Shown here in pieces: positions 8,987 to 17,843 of a stretch of DNA of 64,000 bases. The DNA lies in NCBI RefSeq assembly GCF_050487225.1, contig NZ_JBKQGY010000003.1, positions 124,001-188,000 of the forward strand, in the 5' to 3' direction. Position numbers and translations under genes: made by a program. The notes under the pieces were generated by a model. That model saw nothing but the letters and a program-made list of their open reading frames with translations. It searched no databases and was not told the origin of the DNA. This DNA comes from Paenalcaligenes sp050487225 (lineage in GTDB: Bacteria; Pseudomonadota; Gammaproteobacteria; Burkholderiales; Burkholderiaceae_B). Each line of letters begins with the position of its first letter. Position 1 is the stretch's first letter.

Positions 8987-9038
8987 ATAGCATCACATAG
9001 CACAACCACTCGTATCCGATACCGGAGAATTGTTCATC

Positions 9039-10220
9039 ATGGAAACCCAGCTGTTTGATGTCGTGATCGTAGGAGGCGCTGCTACCGGCAGTTCAGCCGC
9101 CTATTTCCTACTCTCCAACCCCGATTTTCAGGGTAAGGTGCTGGTGCTGGAGCAAGACCCTAGCTACCAACACTGCGCTACCACCTTGTCCGCAGCCTCT
9201 ATACGACATCAGTTCTCCACCCCGGAAAACATCCGTATGTCCATGTTTGGTACGGAGTTTTTACGCCAGTTCAAACGCAACATGGATGTGGATGGCGATG
9301 CTGCCGACCCCGCATTCGTCGAAGGCGGTTACCTGTTTCTGGCCACCAATGATGGTGTGGAAACACTGCGCTCCAACCTGCAAGTTCAGCAAGCTGAAGG
9401 CGCCAACATTCACCTGTATGACGCACCAGACCTAGCGGCCAAATACCCGTGGATGAACACCAGTGATTTAGCCGCTGGCTCGTTAGGCCTTAGCGGCGAG
9501 GGCTGGCTAGACGCCTACGGCATGATGCAAGGCATGCGCCGCAAAGCCATCTCGCTAGGTGCCACCTATCGCTCGGCGCGTGTACAAAAACTGCTGCACC
9601 AAAATGGCCATATCACGGGCGTAGAACTGGATAACGGCGAGCAGATTCATGCCAAATTTGTGATTAACGCCGCCGGCACAGACGCTACCCGTTTGGCTCT
9701 GACAGCGGGCATTGATTTGCCGGTGCAATCCCACAAACGCAGCGTGTTTTACTTCACGTCCCCTGCTGCCGTACCAGGCTGCCCGATGGTGATTGATCCT
9801 ACTGGTGCGTACTTCCGCCCTGAAGGCGAAGGTTTTATTGCAGGTATTGCGCCCGCCGCCGATCAAGACCCGCCTTGCACCGACTTTGATGTGCAGCACG
9901 AATTATTTGATGACCTGTTATGGCCGCTGTTGGCTGAACGTGTGCCCGGCTTTGAGGCGCTGCGTTTGGTACGTAGCTGGGCTGGTCATTACGACATGAA
10001 CTTGTTGGACCAGAACTTGATTCTTGGCCCACACCCCCACATGCAGCACCTGCTTTTTGCCAATGGCTTAAGCGGGCACGGCATGCAACAAGCCCCTGCT
10101 GTAGGTAGAGCGCTTAGTGAATTGATTATTTATGGCCAATTCCGCTCTTTAGATCTCACTCGCTTAGGCTGGCAACGCATTTTAGAAAATCAGCCATTGA
10201 TTGAGAAAAACGTCGTCTAA
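9039..10220 (+). CDS. FAD-dependent amino-acid oxidase (DAO family)
   Basis: Predicted flavoprotein oxidising a secondary or D-amino acid to an imine. The 393 residues begin with an FAD-binding Rossmann motif (VVIVGGAATGSSAAYFLL). Further DAO-family segments follow, such as FVINAAGTDA and, near the C terminus, FANGLSGHGMQQAPAVGRAL. I chose the ATG at 9039 because GGAGA sits about 10 bases upstream; a TTG three codons earlier is less likely. It opens an operon with a branched-chain-type ABC importer and faces amaB. A pipecolate oxidase role analogous to AmaA would fit, but sarcosine- or D-amino-acid-like substrates are equally possible from sequence. Confidence 0.8.
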   Translation: METQLFDVVIVGGAATGSSAAYFLLSNPDFQGKVLVLEQDPSYQHCATTLSAASIRHQFSTPENIRMSMFGTEFLRQFKRNMDVDGDAADPAFVEGGYLFLATNDGVETLRSNLQVQQAEGANIHLYDAPDLAAKYPWMNTSDLAAGSLGLSGEGWLDAYGMMQGMRRKAISLGATYRSARVQKLLHQNGHITGVELDNGEQIHAKFVINAAGTDATRLALTAGIDLPVQSHKRSVFYFTSPAAVPGCPMVIDPTGAYFRPEGEGFIAGIAPAADQDPPCTDFDVQHELFDDLLWPLLAERVPGFEALRLVRSWAGHYDMNLLDQNLILGPHPHMQHLLFANGLSGHGMQQAPAVGRALSELIIYGQFRSLDLTRLGWQRILENQPLIEKNVV

Positions 10221-10282
10221 CACTCCTTTTTGCCACCAGGCATAACGCAGCACAACTATTCCAATAATCAGGAGACAATGAA

Positions 10283-11404
10283 ATGAAAAGGAAGTTTGCT
10301 TTTTCCATGATGGCCGCCACGCTTTGCTTGGCGCTTCCCTTCGCCGCATCTGCCGCCGAAACCGTAAAAATCGCCATTGCAGGCCCCTTCACCGGGGCAA
10401 ACGCTGCATTTGGTGATCAGCTTTGGATTGGTGCTGTGGCTGCTGTTGAGCAAATCAACGCCAACGGCGGGGTTAACGGTAAACAATTAGAGCTAATAAA
10501 AGGTGACGATGCTTGCGAACCTAAGCAAGCCGTCGCCGTTGCCAACCGCTTGGTTGACCAAGAAAAAGTGGCCGGTGTAGTAGGCCACTTCTGCTCGTCT
10601 AGCCATATTCCCGCCACTGAAATCTACGACGAAGCCGACGTGCTTTCTATGGCATGCGGTGCGACCAACCCTGTCATCACCGAACGCGATATGCCTACCG
10701 TCACCCGCATTGTGGGTAGAGACGATCAACAAGCACTGGTGATCGGTGACTTCATTGTGAACGACCTCAAAGCCAAGCGCATTGCGGTGATTCACGATAA
10801 AGACACTTATGGTCGCGGCCTCGCTGACGCCACGCGTAAAGCAGTAGAAGCCTCGGGTGTAGAAGTTGCTGTGTTTGACGGTGTGAACCGTGGTGAGCGT
10901 GACTACAACGCGCTGGTCACACGTATGCGCAGTGCTGATGTAGACGCCGTATTTTTCGGTGGTTTACACGGTGAAGCCGGTACGTTGGTACGCCAAATGC
11001 GTGAGCAGGGCATGAAACAACCCTTCATTTCGGATGACGGTATTGTGGACCCAGCCTTCGTAACCGCTGCGGGCGGCCCACAGTACGCCACTGGTGTCTA
11101 CATGACCTTCCCTCAAGACCCTCGCAACATGGATAGCAGTAAAGATGTGGTCGCCAAACTGACCGCAGAGGGTAAAAAATCCGATGGTTTCACGCTCTAT
11201 GCCTACGCTGGCGTACAAGCCTTGGCCGCCGCATTGGCCGGAACCAACTCCACCAGCGGTACAGAGTTGGCTGACTGGATGAAAGCCAATCAGGTGCAAA
11301 CCGTATTGGGCCCTAAGGCATGGGATAGCAAAGGTGACTTACAAGTTGCCAACTATGTCATGTACCAGTGGGATGACAACGGTGGATATGCCGAACTGAA
11401 GTAA
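10283..11404 (+). CDS. livJ: Branched-chain-type amino acid ABC transporter, periplasmic binding protein
   Basis: Captures an amino acid in the periplasm and delivers it to the LivHM channel. The 373 residues have a clean Sec signal peptide ending near ASAAE (about residue 24). A type I periplasmic binding fold follows: VKIAIAGPFTGANAAFGDQ, then GDDACEPKQAVAVANRLV and VVGHFCSSSHIPATEIY. An AGGAG site lies 8 bases before the ATG. A curious ATG-AAA-TGA minimal frame overlaps the start at 10278-10286. It follows the oxidase gene by 62 bp and precedes a hairpin and the permease genes. The ligand may be the oxidase substrate rather than leucine. Confidence 0.9.
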   Translation: MKRKFAFSMMAATLCLALPFAASAAETVKIAIAGPFTGANAAFGDQLWIGAVAAVEQINANGGVNGKQLELIKGDDACEPKQAVAVANRLVDQEKVAGVVGHFCSSSHIPATEIYDEADVLSMACGATNPVITERDMPTVTRIVGRDDQQALVIGDFIVNDLKAKRIAVIHDKDTYGRGLADATRKAVEASGVEVAVFDGVNRGERDYNALVTRMRSADVDAVFFGGLHGEAGTLVRQMREQGMKQPFISDDGIVDPAFVTAAGGPQYATGVYMTFPQDPRNMDSSKDVVAKLTAEGKKSDGFTLYAYAGVQALAAALAGTNSTSGTELADWMKANQVQTVLGPKAWDSKGDLQVANYVMYQWDDNGGYAELK

Positions 11405-11422
11405 ACCGATTTCGCTTATCCC

Positions 11423-11446
11423 GGCGGGTAGCAACCGCTACCCGCC
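11423..11446 (+). other. Intercistronic stem-loop between livJ and livH
   Basis: A perfect 10-bp stem (GGCGGGTAGC / GCTACCCGCC) with an AACC loop lies 18 bp after the livJ stop. There is no T-run, so it is better read as an mRNA-stabilising or partial-attenuation hairpin. Such an element would favour binding protein over permease. Confidence 0.75.
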
Positions 11447-11464
11447 AACCTGGAGTTTGTGTCC

Positions 11465-12382
11465 ATGGACATCTATATCTTTGGTCAACAGATCATCAAC
11501 GGCCTGACCTTGGGCTCGGTGTATGGTCTTATCGCAGTCGGCTACACCATGGTGTACGGCATCATCGGCATGATTAACTTTGCCCATGGTGACATCTATA
11601 TGGTGAGCGCCTATATCTCCGCCATTACCTTGGCCGTCATTTCTTTTTTCGGTATTCAATCTGTACCGTTCGCCCTACTCACTACCTTGATTGTGACCAT
11701 GGCCATCACGGGGTTGTACGGCTGGTCTATTGAACGTACCGTTTATCGTCCACTGACAGGAACCACCAGACTAGCGCCGTTGATTACTGCCATTGGGGTG
11801 TCTCTGGTACTGCAAAACTACGTGCAACTTGCCCAAGGCCCTAATGTACAAGGCGTGCCTATTTTGATTTCTGGCAGCTTCCGTTTGGGCGACGACGACA
11901 ACTTCATTCAAATTCGCTTGATGAACTTGATCATCATCGGGGTGAGCGTAGCAGCGATGGCTATCCTGACATGGATGATTCATGGCACCAGCCTGGGTCG
12001 CCAGTGCCGCGCTGTGCAACAAGACCGCAAAATGGCCACGATTTTGGGCATTAACAGTGCTCGCATCGTCTCCATGGTGTTTGTCATAGGCTCCGTCATG
12101 GCCGCAATTGCGGGTGTGCTGGTGACGTTGAGTTATGGCTCTTTTGACTTCTATGTGGGATTTATTATTGGCTTAAAAGCATTTAGTGCGGCGGTGCTGG
12201 GCGGAATTGGCTCATTACCTGGCGCCATGCTGGGCGGGTTATTGCTGGGCGTGCTGGAGTCCATTTTTGCTGGCTTCGTCAACAGTGACTACAAAGATGT
12301 GTTTGCGTTTAGCGTATTGGTGCTGGTGTTGATTTTCAAACCCAGTGGCCTGCTGGGACGCCCTGCTGTGGAAAAGGTGTAA
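11465..12382 (+). CDS. livH: Branched-chain-type amino acid ABC transporter permease LivH
   Basis: First channel subunit of the importer. The 305-residue protein has the LivH pattern: GLTLGSVYGLIAVGYTMVYG near the N terminus, then MINFAHGDIYM, and AFSAAVLGGIGSLPGAMLGG near the C terminus, among about eight membrane helices. GGAG at 11452-11455 is 9 bases from the ATG at 11465, which I prefer to the GTG at 11459. It is followed after 3 bp by livM. Confidence 0.93.
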   Translation: MDIYIFGQQIINGLTLGSVYGLIAVGYTMVYGIIGMINFAHGDIYMVSAYISAITLAVISFFGIQSVPFALLTTLIVTMAITGLYGWSIERTVYRPLTGTTRLAPLITAIGVSLVLQNYVQLAQGPNVQGVPILISGSFRLGDDDNFIQIRLMNLIIIGVSVAAMAILTWMIHGTSLGRQCRAVQQDRKMATILGINSARIVSMVFVIGSVMAAIAGVLVTLSYGSFDFYVGFIIGLKAFSAAVLGGIGSLPGAMLGGLLLGVLESIFAGFVNSDYKDVFAFSVLVLVLIFKPSGLLGRPAVEKV

Positions 12383-12385
12383 CCC

Positions 12386-13879
12386 ATGCATACGACTTCC
12401 CATGCTCCCATTTCTTGGGGACACTCTATCAAGGACGCGGTCATCGCCGGCGTGGTGACCTTGATTCTGCTGGGCCCCATTACCAACTTGGTGTTGAATC
12501 AGTACGACTTCAAGTTTCTGCCCGAACGCACACCGCTACTGCTAAACGGCATTTACTTGGCACTGTTAGTCACCGTAGTGCGCTTTGGCGTGTCGGTCTT
12601 AGCACAACTGCCTGCAGGTAATCGCCTGCTACAACGCTTACAGCAAAAAAATGCCTCAGATGAGATCACGGTAGAGTCTACCTCCGCCCCCTCTGCCATT
12701 AAAAACTTGCGCGTGTTTGGCAGTTGCGTGCTGTTTGCACTGTTTGCTTGCTTTTTAGGTTGGCAAAAAGTGATTGCTGTAGGCGCGAGCTCCGCATTGG
12801 TATTGATCAGCTTATTTGTGCTGTTCGTGTTTGGCGTCAGTTTGCCTAAACCTCGCGGCCAGAAAAACGCCTGGAAAATCTACGTGCCTCTGCTGTTTCT
12901 GGCGGGCTTGAGCTTACCTATACTGTTGAACCTCACTGGCCTGCTGCCTAAGGTATGGATCAGTAACCTGACGCTGGCTCTGATTTACGTGCTGCTGGGG
13001 CTGGGCCTGAACATCGTTGTGGGTATGGCTGGTTTGCTGGATTTAGGTTTTGTGGGGTTTTATGCCGTCGGGGCATACCTACTGGCCTTGGGTGCACAGT
13101 ACTTTGATTTCGGTTTTTGGACTGCACTGTTACTGGTACCCATCGTGGCAGGTACATGCGGCGCGCTGCTGGGCTTTCCCGTCTTGCGTATGCACGGTGA
13201 CTATCTGGCGATCGTGACGCTAGGCTTTGGTGAAATCATCCGTTTGGTATTAACCAACTGGGCCGATGTCACTGGTGGCCCTAACGGTGCCGCTGCACCA
13301 TCGCCCACCTTCTTTGGCATGGAGTTTGCACGTCGCAGTAGCAATGGCAATACGCCTTTCCATGAGTTTTTTGGACTGTCCTACAACGGCGATTACAAGT
13401 TCCTCTTTATTTACGTAGTCCTGTTTATAGTCGTCGCCATCACCCTGCGCTTTTTCAACCGCTTGCGCTACATGCCGTTGGGCAGATCGTGGGAAGCACT
13501 GCGCGAAGACGAGATTGCCTGCCGCTCACTGGGTATTAACCACGTCACCATCAAACTGTCGGCCTTTACCATTGGCGCCATTGCTGGCGGTATTGCGGGG
13601 GTGTTCTTTGCCACCTACCAAGGCTTTATCAACCCTACTTCCTTTAACTTCTTTGAGTCGGTGCTGATTTTGTCCATCGTGGTGTTGGGAGGCATGGGCT
13701 CTATGTTGGGTGTGGTAATTGCTGCGCTGGCTCTGACCTTATTACCTGAGCTGCTACGTGACCTCGCTGACTACCGTATTTTGATGTTTGGTGTACTGAT
13801 GATTCTGATGATGATCTGGCGTCCACATGGATTAATTCGTGCCAAACGCCCCGCTTTTGCCGGAGGCAAACATGACTAA
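12386..13879 (+). CDS. livM: Branched-chain-type amino acid ABC transporter permease LivM, long form
   Basis: Second channel subunit. The C-terminal 300 residues are typical LivM: GLGLNIVVGMAGLLDLGFVG, then MHGDYLAIVTLGFGEIIRLV and the AWEALRED-like loop (SWEALREDEIACRSLGIN), then VVLGGMGSMLGVVI. The first 190 residues add three or four extra membrane helices and a basic loop. Such long forms occur in LivM proteins of enterobacterial type. At 497 residues it is at the long end. It overlaps livG by 8 bp. Confidence 0.92.
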   Translation: MHTTSHAPISWGHSIKDAVIAGVVTLILLGPITNLVLNQYDFKFLPERTPLLLNGIYLALLVTVVRFGVSVLAQLPAGNRLLQRLQQKNASDEITVESTSAPSAIKNLRVFGSCVLFALFACFLGWQKVIAVGASSALVLISLFVLFVFGVSLPKPRGQKNAWKIYVPLLFLAGLSLPILLNLTGLLPKVWISNLTLALIYVLLGLGLNIVVGMAGLLDLGFVGFYAVGAYLLALGAQYFDFGFWTALLLVPIVAGTCGALLGFPVLRMHGDYLAIVTLGFGEIIRLVLTNWADVTGGPNGAAAPSPTFFGMEFARRSSNGNTPFHEFFGLSYNGDYKFLFIYVVLFIVVAITLRFFNRLRYMPLGRSWEALREDEIACRSLGINHVTIKLSAFTIGAIAGGIAGVFFATYQGFINPTSFNFFESVLILSIVVLGGMGSMLGVVIAALALTLLPELLRDLADYRILMFGVLMILMMIWRPHGLIRAKRPAFAGGKHD

Positions 13880-14699
13880 TGCCAACGATCCCATCCTGAC
13901 AGTACGTCAACTGACCCAACGTTTTGGCGGCATTATTGCCAACAACAACGTGAACTTTGATGTGCAGCGCCATTCTATTACTGCCCTGATCGGCCCCAAT
14001 GGCGCGGGTAAAACCACGGTATTTAACTGCGTCACGGGTTTTTACCGTGCTAGCGAAGGCACCATCACCTTGCACAGAGAAGATGGCCGCAGCGCACAAG
14101 TGGCCAAACTGCTGACCCGCCCCCTAGTAGGTGGATCACACCAAGTCACTCGCGCTGGTATCGCCCGTACCTTTCAGAACATCCGCTTATTCCAAGACAT
14201 GACAGTTTTGGAAAACCTGCTGGTTGCTCAACACCGCCACTTAGACGGTAACTTGTGGCGCGGCATGTGGGCGTCCAATCGTTTTGAAGAACGCGAACGC
14301 CAAGGCGTAGAAACCGCTATGCAATGGCTGGAACGCTTAAACATGGCGAACCAAGCTAACCGTTTGGCCGGTGAACTGCCTTATGGCTCGCAGCGCATTT
14401 TAGAAATCGCCCGCGCCATGTGCACCGAACCGTTGTTGATCTGCTTGGATGAGCCTGCTGCGGGCTTGAACCCTTCCGAGACCGATCACCTTGCCTCGTT
14501 GATACACCTGCTTCGCGATGAGTTCGGCGTTACCGTACTGCTGATTGAGCACGACATGGGGTTGGTGATGGATATTTCCAATCATATTGTGGTGCTGGAC
14601 CACGGCGAGGTTATCGCCCAAGGTTGCCCAGACGACATACGTAACAACCCAAAAGTGATTGCCGCTTACTTAGGCACGGCCACAGAGGAGCAAGTATGA
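13872..14699 (+). CDS. livG: Branched-chain-type amino acid ABC transporter ATPase LivG
   Basis: One of two ATPases energising the importer. The 275 residues show Walker A (GPNGAGKTT), the Q-loop region with FQNIRLFQDMTVLENLLVAQ, Walker B (LLICLDEPAAGLNPSE) and the switch His (LLIEHDMGLVMDI). The signature is LPYGSQRILEIARAM, a LivG-type variant. The ATG at 13872 follows a GGAGG by 5 bases and overlaps the livM stop by 8 bp; a longer frame from 13839 is unlikely. It overlaps livF by 4 bp. Confidence 0.94.
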   Translation: MTNANDPILTVRQLTQRFGGIIANNNVNFDVQRHSITALIGPNGAGKTTVFNCVTGFYRASEGTITLHREDGRSAQVAKLLTRPLVGGSHQVTRAGIARTFQNIRLFQDMTVLENLLVAQHRHLDGNLWRGMWASNRFEERERQGVETAMQWLERLNMANQANRLAGELPYGSQRILEIARAMCTEPLLICLDEPAAGLNPSETDHLASLIHLLRDEFGVTVLLIEHDMGLVMDISNHIVVLDHGEVIAQGCPDDIRNNPKVIAAYLGTATEEQV

Positions 14700-15421
14700 G
14701 CTCACCCCTATTGGATATTAGAAACGTATGTAATGGCTACGGTGCGATTCAAGTACTGCACGACGTATCGCTGCATGTGAACCGTGGCGAAATCGTGTGT
14801 TTGATTGGTGCTAACGGTGCTGGTAAAAGCACACTACTGATGAGTATTTTTGGGCTACCCAAAATTCGCAAAGGCGAGATTATTTTCAACGGTACCAATC
14901 TCGCGGCACTACCGCCGCACCATATTGCACGCCAAGGGCTGTCGCAAGTCCCTGAAGGACGTCGCATCTTCCCGTCAATGACGGTGGAAGAAAACCTGCT
15001 CATAGGCACACTACCTATAGGCATGGAGCACGCCGATTCCGACAAAGCGGATATGTTTGCTTTTTTCCCGCGCTTAAAAGAACGACGCAACCAACGTGCT
15101 GGCACGCTGTCTGGTGGTGAGCAACAAATGCTAGCCATGGCACGCTCGTTAATGGGTAGACCAGACATGATTCTGCTGGATGAACCTAGTCTGGGGTTGG
15201 CCCCACTGATCGTGGCGCAAATTTTCGACATACTGAAAGACATCACCTCGCTGGGGAAAACGATTTTCCTGGTCGAGCAAAATGCCTACCACGCGCTCAA
15301 GCTGTCTCGCCGTGGTTACGTGATGACCAATGGACAAATCACGCTGACAGGCTCTGGCGATGAGCTGCTAGCCAACCCTCAAGTGCGTGATGCGTACTTG
15401 GGAGGCGGTAAAAAACGCTAA
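14696..15421 (+). CDS. livF: Branched-chain-type amino acid ABC transporter ATPase LivF
   Basis: Second ATPase of the importer. The 241 residues carry Walker A (GANGAGKSTLLMSIFGL), the LivF-specific VPEGRRIFPSMTVEENL, the signature LSGGEQQMLAMARSLM, Walker B (MILLDEPSLGLAP) and the His switch (FLVEQNAYHAL). Its ATG lies in the ATGA overlap with the livG stop, so the pair is translationally coupled. It is followed after 39 bp by the regulator gene in the same direction. Confidence 0.94.
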   Translation: MSSPLLDIRNVCNGYGAIQVLHDVSLHVNRGEIVCLIGANGAGKSTLLMSIFGLPKIRKGEIIFNGTNLAALPPHHIARQGLSQVPEGRRIFPSMTVEENLLIGTLPIGMEHADSDKADMFAFFPRLKERRNQRAGTLSGGEQQMLAMARSLMGRPDMILLDEPSLGLAPLIVAQIFDILKDITSLGKTIFLVEQNAYHALKLSRRGYVMTNGQITLTGSGDELLANPQVRDAYLGGGKKR

Positions 15422-15460
15422 TGTTTTTTGCCTGACTGGCATCCTATAAGGAAAACTATC

Positions 15461-16051
15461 GTGACGTATTCAGATGTCCAAGCTTCGGTCTCTGCGTTAG
15501 CGGAACGCATACGCTCTTTGCGCCAGCACCACGGCTGGACACTGGAGCAAGCCAGCCGCGCTACCGGTGTAGCCTCGTCCAGTTTGTCGAAGATAGAAAA
15601 CGGCTTAAGCTCACCCACCTACGATGTACTACTACGTCTAGCGCGGGGCTTTCAGGTTGATATAGCGGAGCTCTTCGCCCCGCCTCAAGAGCATATGGGG
15701 GCAGGGCGACGCACTATAGAACGAGCGGGCAATGGCGAACGGCATGACACCCCCATGTACGAACACCGCGTACTGTGCTCACAACTCGCGAATAAACTCA
15801 TCATGCCGTTTATCTCGCGCATCAAAGCACACGATATTGATCCACAAGAAGGGTGGAGCCGACACGAAGGCGAGGAATTTGTGTACGTGCTTAGCGGCAG
15901 CATAGAGCTGCACACCGAGTTTTACCAACCAGTCACCCTGCATCAGGGCGACTGTTTTTATATAGATAGCCGCATGCTACACCGCGTCATCAACCACGGT
16001 AACGAAGGTGATGCAGAGGTGATGTGGATCAGCACTAAAGCAGAACTATAA
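15461..16051 (+). CDS. XRE-family transcriptional regulator with C-terminal cupin sensor
   Basis: Likely pathway-specific regulator. The 196-residue protein has an N-terminal helix-turn-helix (about residues 12-66; QASRATGVASSSLSKIENG is the recognition core) and a C-terminal cupin (about 115-190; EEFVYVLSGSIELH and HQGDCFYIDSRMLHRVINH). Cupin-XRE proteins commonly sense a small metabolite. The GTG at 15461 has AAGGA 8 bases upstream and is preferred to a TTG at 15428. It sits in the transport/oxidase operon, so autoregulation through the 8.9-kb divergent promoter is plausible. Confidence 0.88.
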   Translation: MTYSDVQASVSALAERIRSLRQHHGWTLEQASRATGVASSSLSKIENGLSSPTYDVLLRLARGFQVDIAELFAPPQEHMGAGRRTIERAGNGERHDTPMYEHRVLCSQLANKLIMPFISRIKAHDIDPQEGWSRHEGEEFVYVLSGSIELHTEFYQPVTLHQGDCFYIDSRMLHRVINHGNEGDAEVMWISTKAEL

Positions 16052-16094
16052 CGTTTGTCCACGAGACAAGCCCTACCCCTACACGGAGGAGACT

Positions 16095-16997
16095 ATGCAT
16101 CACCCTATTGCTGTTCTGGATGCAGAGGCCACTGCCCGCGCATTGCCTTACCCCGCACTCACAGACGCACTGGCACACGCTGCACAGGACTATCACCTAG
16201 GCCGCATTCATGCCCCTACTCGCCAAAGTGTGGACTACCCCAATGGGGCTACCTTGCTCTCCATGCCAGCAACTGCACGCGACATAGGCATACATAAACT
16301 GGTCAACATCATGCCCGACAATGCAACCGTCAATTTGGCCGTGATTCAAGGGTTGGTATGTGCTTACGATGGGGTAAATGGCCTGCCTCTGTTTGTCTTG
16401 GATGGCCCAACCGTTACGGCTAGACGTACTGCCGCCGTCTCCATGTTGGGCATACGACTGCTGTGGCAAAACCAATGCCGGCATGTCGCCATTTTGGGTT
16501 CTGGCGTGCAAGCTCAAGGTCATGCTCAAGCTCTGCATGCACTCTACCCAAACTGCCGTATCAGCATCGTTGCTCGCAACACCCAGAAAGCACGAGCACT
16601 GGAACAAGCTCTACCGCATATTCCCCTGCATGTTGCTAGCCATGTACCGGATGATGCCGATGTAGTTATTGGCACCACCAGCAGCTCAACCCCGGTGTAC
16701 CACCACCCTGCCAGAGCCGACCGCTTACTCATAGGGATGGGCGCTTATCGTCATGATATGGCTGAGTTTGCCGCTGACACCGTACGTGCGAGCGCACACT
16801 ATATAGACGACAAGACCTCTGGCCCACATGAGGCGGGGGATCTGATACAAGCGCAAGTAGATTGGGATCAGGTACAACCTATCGCCCTTGCTCAACAACA
16901 GGCCCCACATGCCTCACGCCCTTTGTTTTATAAAAGCATAGGTTGCGCCGCTTGGGATTTAGCTGCTGCTCGTTGCGCACGTCAGCACCTAAACTAG
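16095..16997 (+). CDS. Ornithine cyclodeaminase / mu-crystallin family protein, possible cyclic imine reductase
   Basis: Dinucleotide-dependent enzyme of the OCD family, 300 residues. The substrate half is N-terminal (NGATLLSMPATARDIGIHKL and GLPLFVLDGPTVTARRTAAV). The Rossmann half follows with HVAILGSGVQAQGHAQAL and later MGAYRHDMAEFAADTV. Family members are either true cyclodeaminases or reductases of pyrroline- or piperideine-2-carboxylate. Next to an amino-acid oxidase and an AmaB-type dehydrogenase the reductase role is attractive: it would make pipecolate from piperideine-2-carboxylate. GGAGGA precedes the ATG. Last gene of the operon. Confidence 0.82.
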   Translation: MHHPIAVLDAEATARALPYPALTDALAHAAQDYHLGRIHAPTRQSVDYPNGATLLSMPATARDIGIHKLVNIMPDNATVNLAVIQGLVCAYDGVNGLPLFVLDGPTVTARRTAAVSMLGIRLLWQNQCRHVAILGSGVQAQGHAQALHALYPNCRISIVARNTQKARALEQALPHIPLHVASHVPDDADVVIGTTSSSTPVYHHPARADRLLIGMGAYRHDMAEFAADTVRASAHYIDDKTSGPHEAGDLIQAQVDWDQVQPIALAQQQAPHASRPLFYKSIGCAAWDLAAARCARQHLN

Positions 16998-17105
16998 CCT
17001 ATTGCCCTGCAAGTAGCGGCTTGTTCAAGCCTTAAAGCCCCCTGGTTAGTGTTAAGCTCCTCCACTTAGCGCTTTTATTTACTTTCTGCTGAATACTAAC
17101 CAGCT

Positions 17106-17843
17106 ATGTCTACTTCCCCTGCTACTGAGCACGATCCGCATCGGATCAGCTCCCGTTATGAAATGTTGCGTCTGCTACGACGCATGCTCGATGATGGTTT
17201 GCTCATTCAAATGCAGGGGCCACACCCTCATGTCTCCGTGGTAACCACCCTGCTGGACATTGATCTGGATGCTGAGCATTTACTCATTGACTGCGCGTCA
17301 CACGATGCCATCAATCAACAGTTTCTGGAAGCGGGTGTTGCTGACTTTGAAACCAGCATCGATCACGTCAAAGTACAGTTCTCCACCGATCACATCACCC
17401 CCACCTATTTTGAGGGAAAACCGGCGCTGTGCTTAGCACTACCGGAATTCATGCGCCGTATTCAACGCCGTGAATTCTTCCGTGTGCCTGTGCCCGTATC
17501 TAACCCCGCCACCTGCGCGCTCATGCTCACCCAACCACCCGTGGTGTTCGATTTGTACGATATTAGTGTGGGTGGCGTGGCCTTACTGGACAAACACCGA
17601 CGCGTGAATTTCCGTGTAGGCATGATGCTGCATGACTGTACCCTGCATCTACCCGACGTAGGCACCGTCACAGCGACTTTGCAGGTCACTCGTGAGCGCG
17701 AATTGCTGTTGCCTAGTGGCACACCTATACATCATATAGGCGCTGCATTTGTGAATTTGCAAGGCGCAGCCCAAAACCTAGTACAAAACTACACCAGTCG
17801 TTTAGAACGCCAGCTTATTGCGAAGGAACGCGGTCTGCAGTAA
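17106..17843 (+). CDS. ycgR: YcgR-like flagellar brake protein (YcgR-N and PilZ domains)
   Basis: Cyclic-di-GMP receptor expected to slow flagellar rotation when the messenger is abundant. The 245 residues comprise a YcgR N-terminal beta-barrel (about 15-110) and a PilZ domain (about 112-230). The PilZ ligand motifs are RRIQRREFFRVPVP and DISVGGVAL, both intact. No flagellar genes are nearby. Its 3' end overlaps the convergent DUF1850 gene by 29 bp. The upstream spacer has a weak GGCTTG/CAAGCC hairpin that may end the amino-acid operon. Confidence 0.9.
   Translation: MSTSPATEHDPHRISSRYEMLRLLRRMLDDGLLIQMQGPHPHVSVVTTLLDIDLDAEHLLIDCASHDAINQQFLEAGVADFETSIDHVKVQFSTDHITPTYFEGKPALCLALPEFMRRIQRREFFRVPVPVSNPATCALMLTQPPVVFDLYDISVGGVALLDKHRRVNFRVGMMLHDCTLHLPDVGTVTATLQVTRERELLLPSGTPIHHIGAAFVNLQGAAQNLVQNYTSRLERQLIAKERGLQ

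Noticed and set aside
17018..17040. GGCTTG/CAAGCC hairpin after the OCD gene, considered as a terminator
   Set aside because: A 6-bp stem with no real T-run; too weak to call separately.
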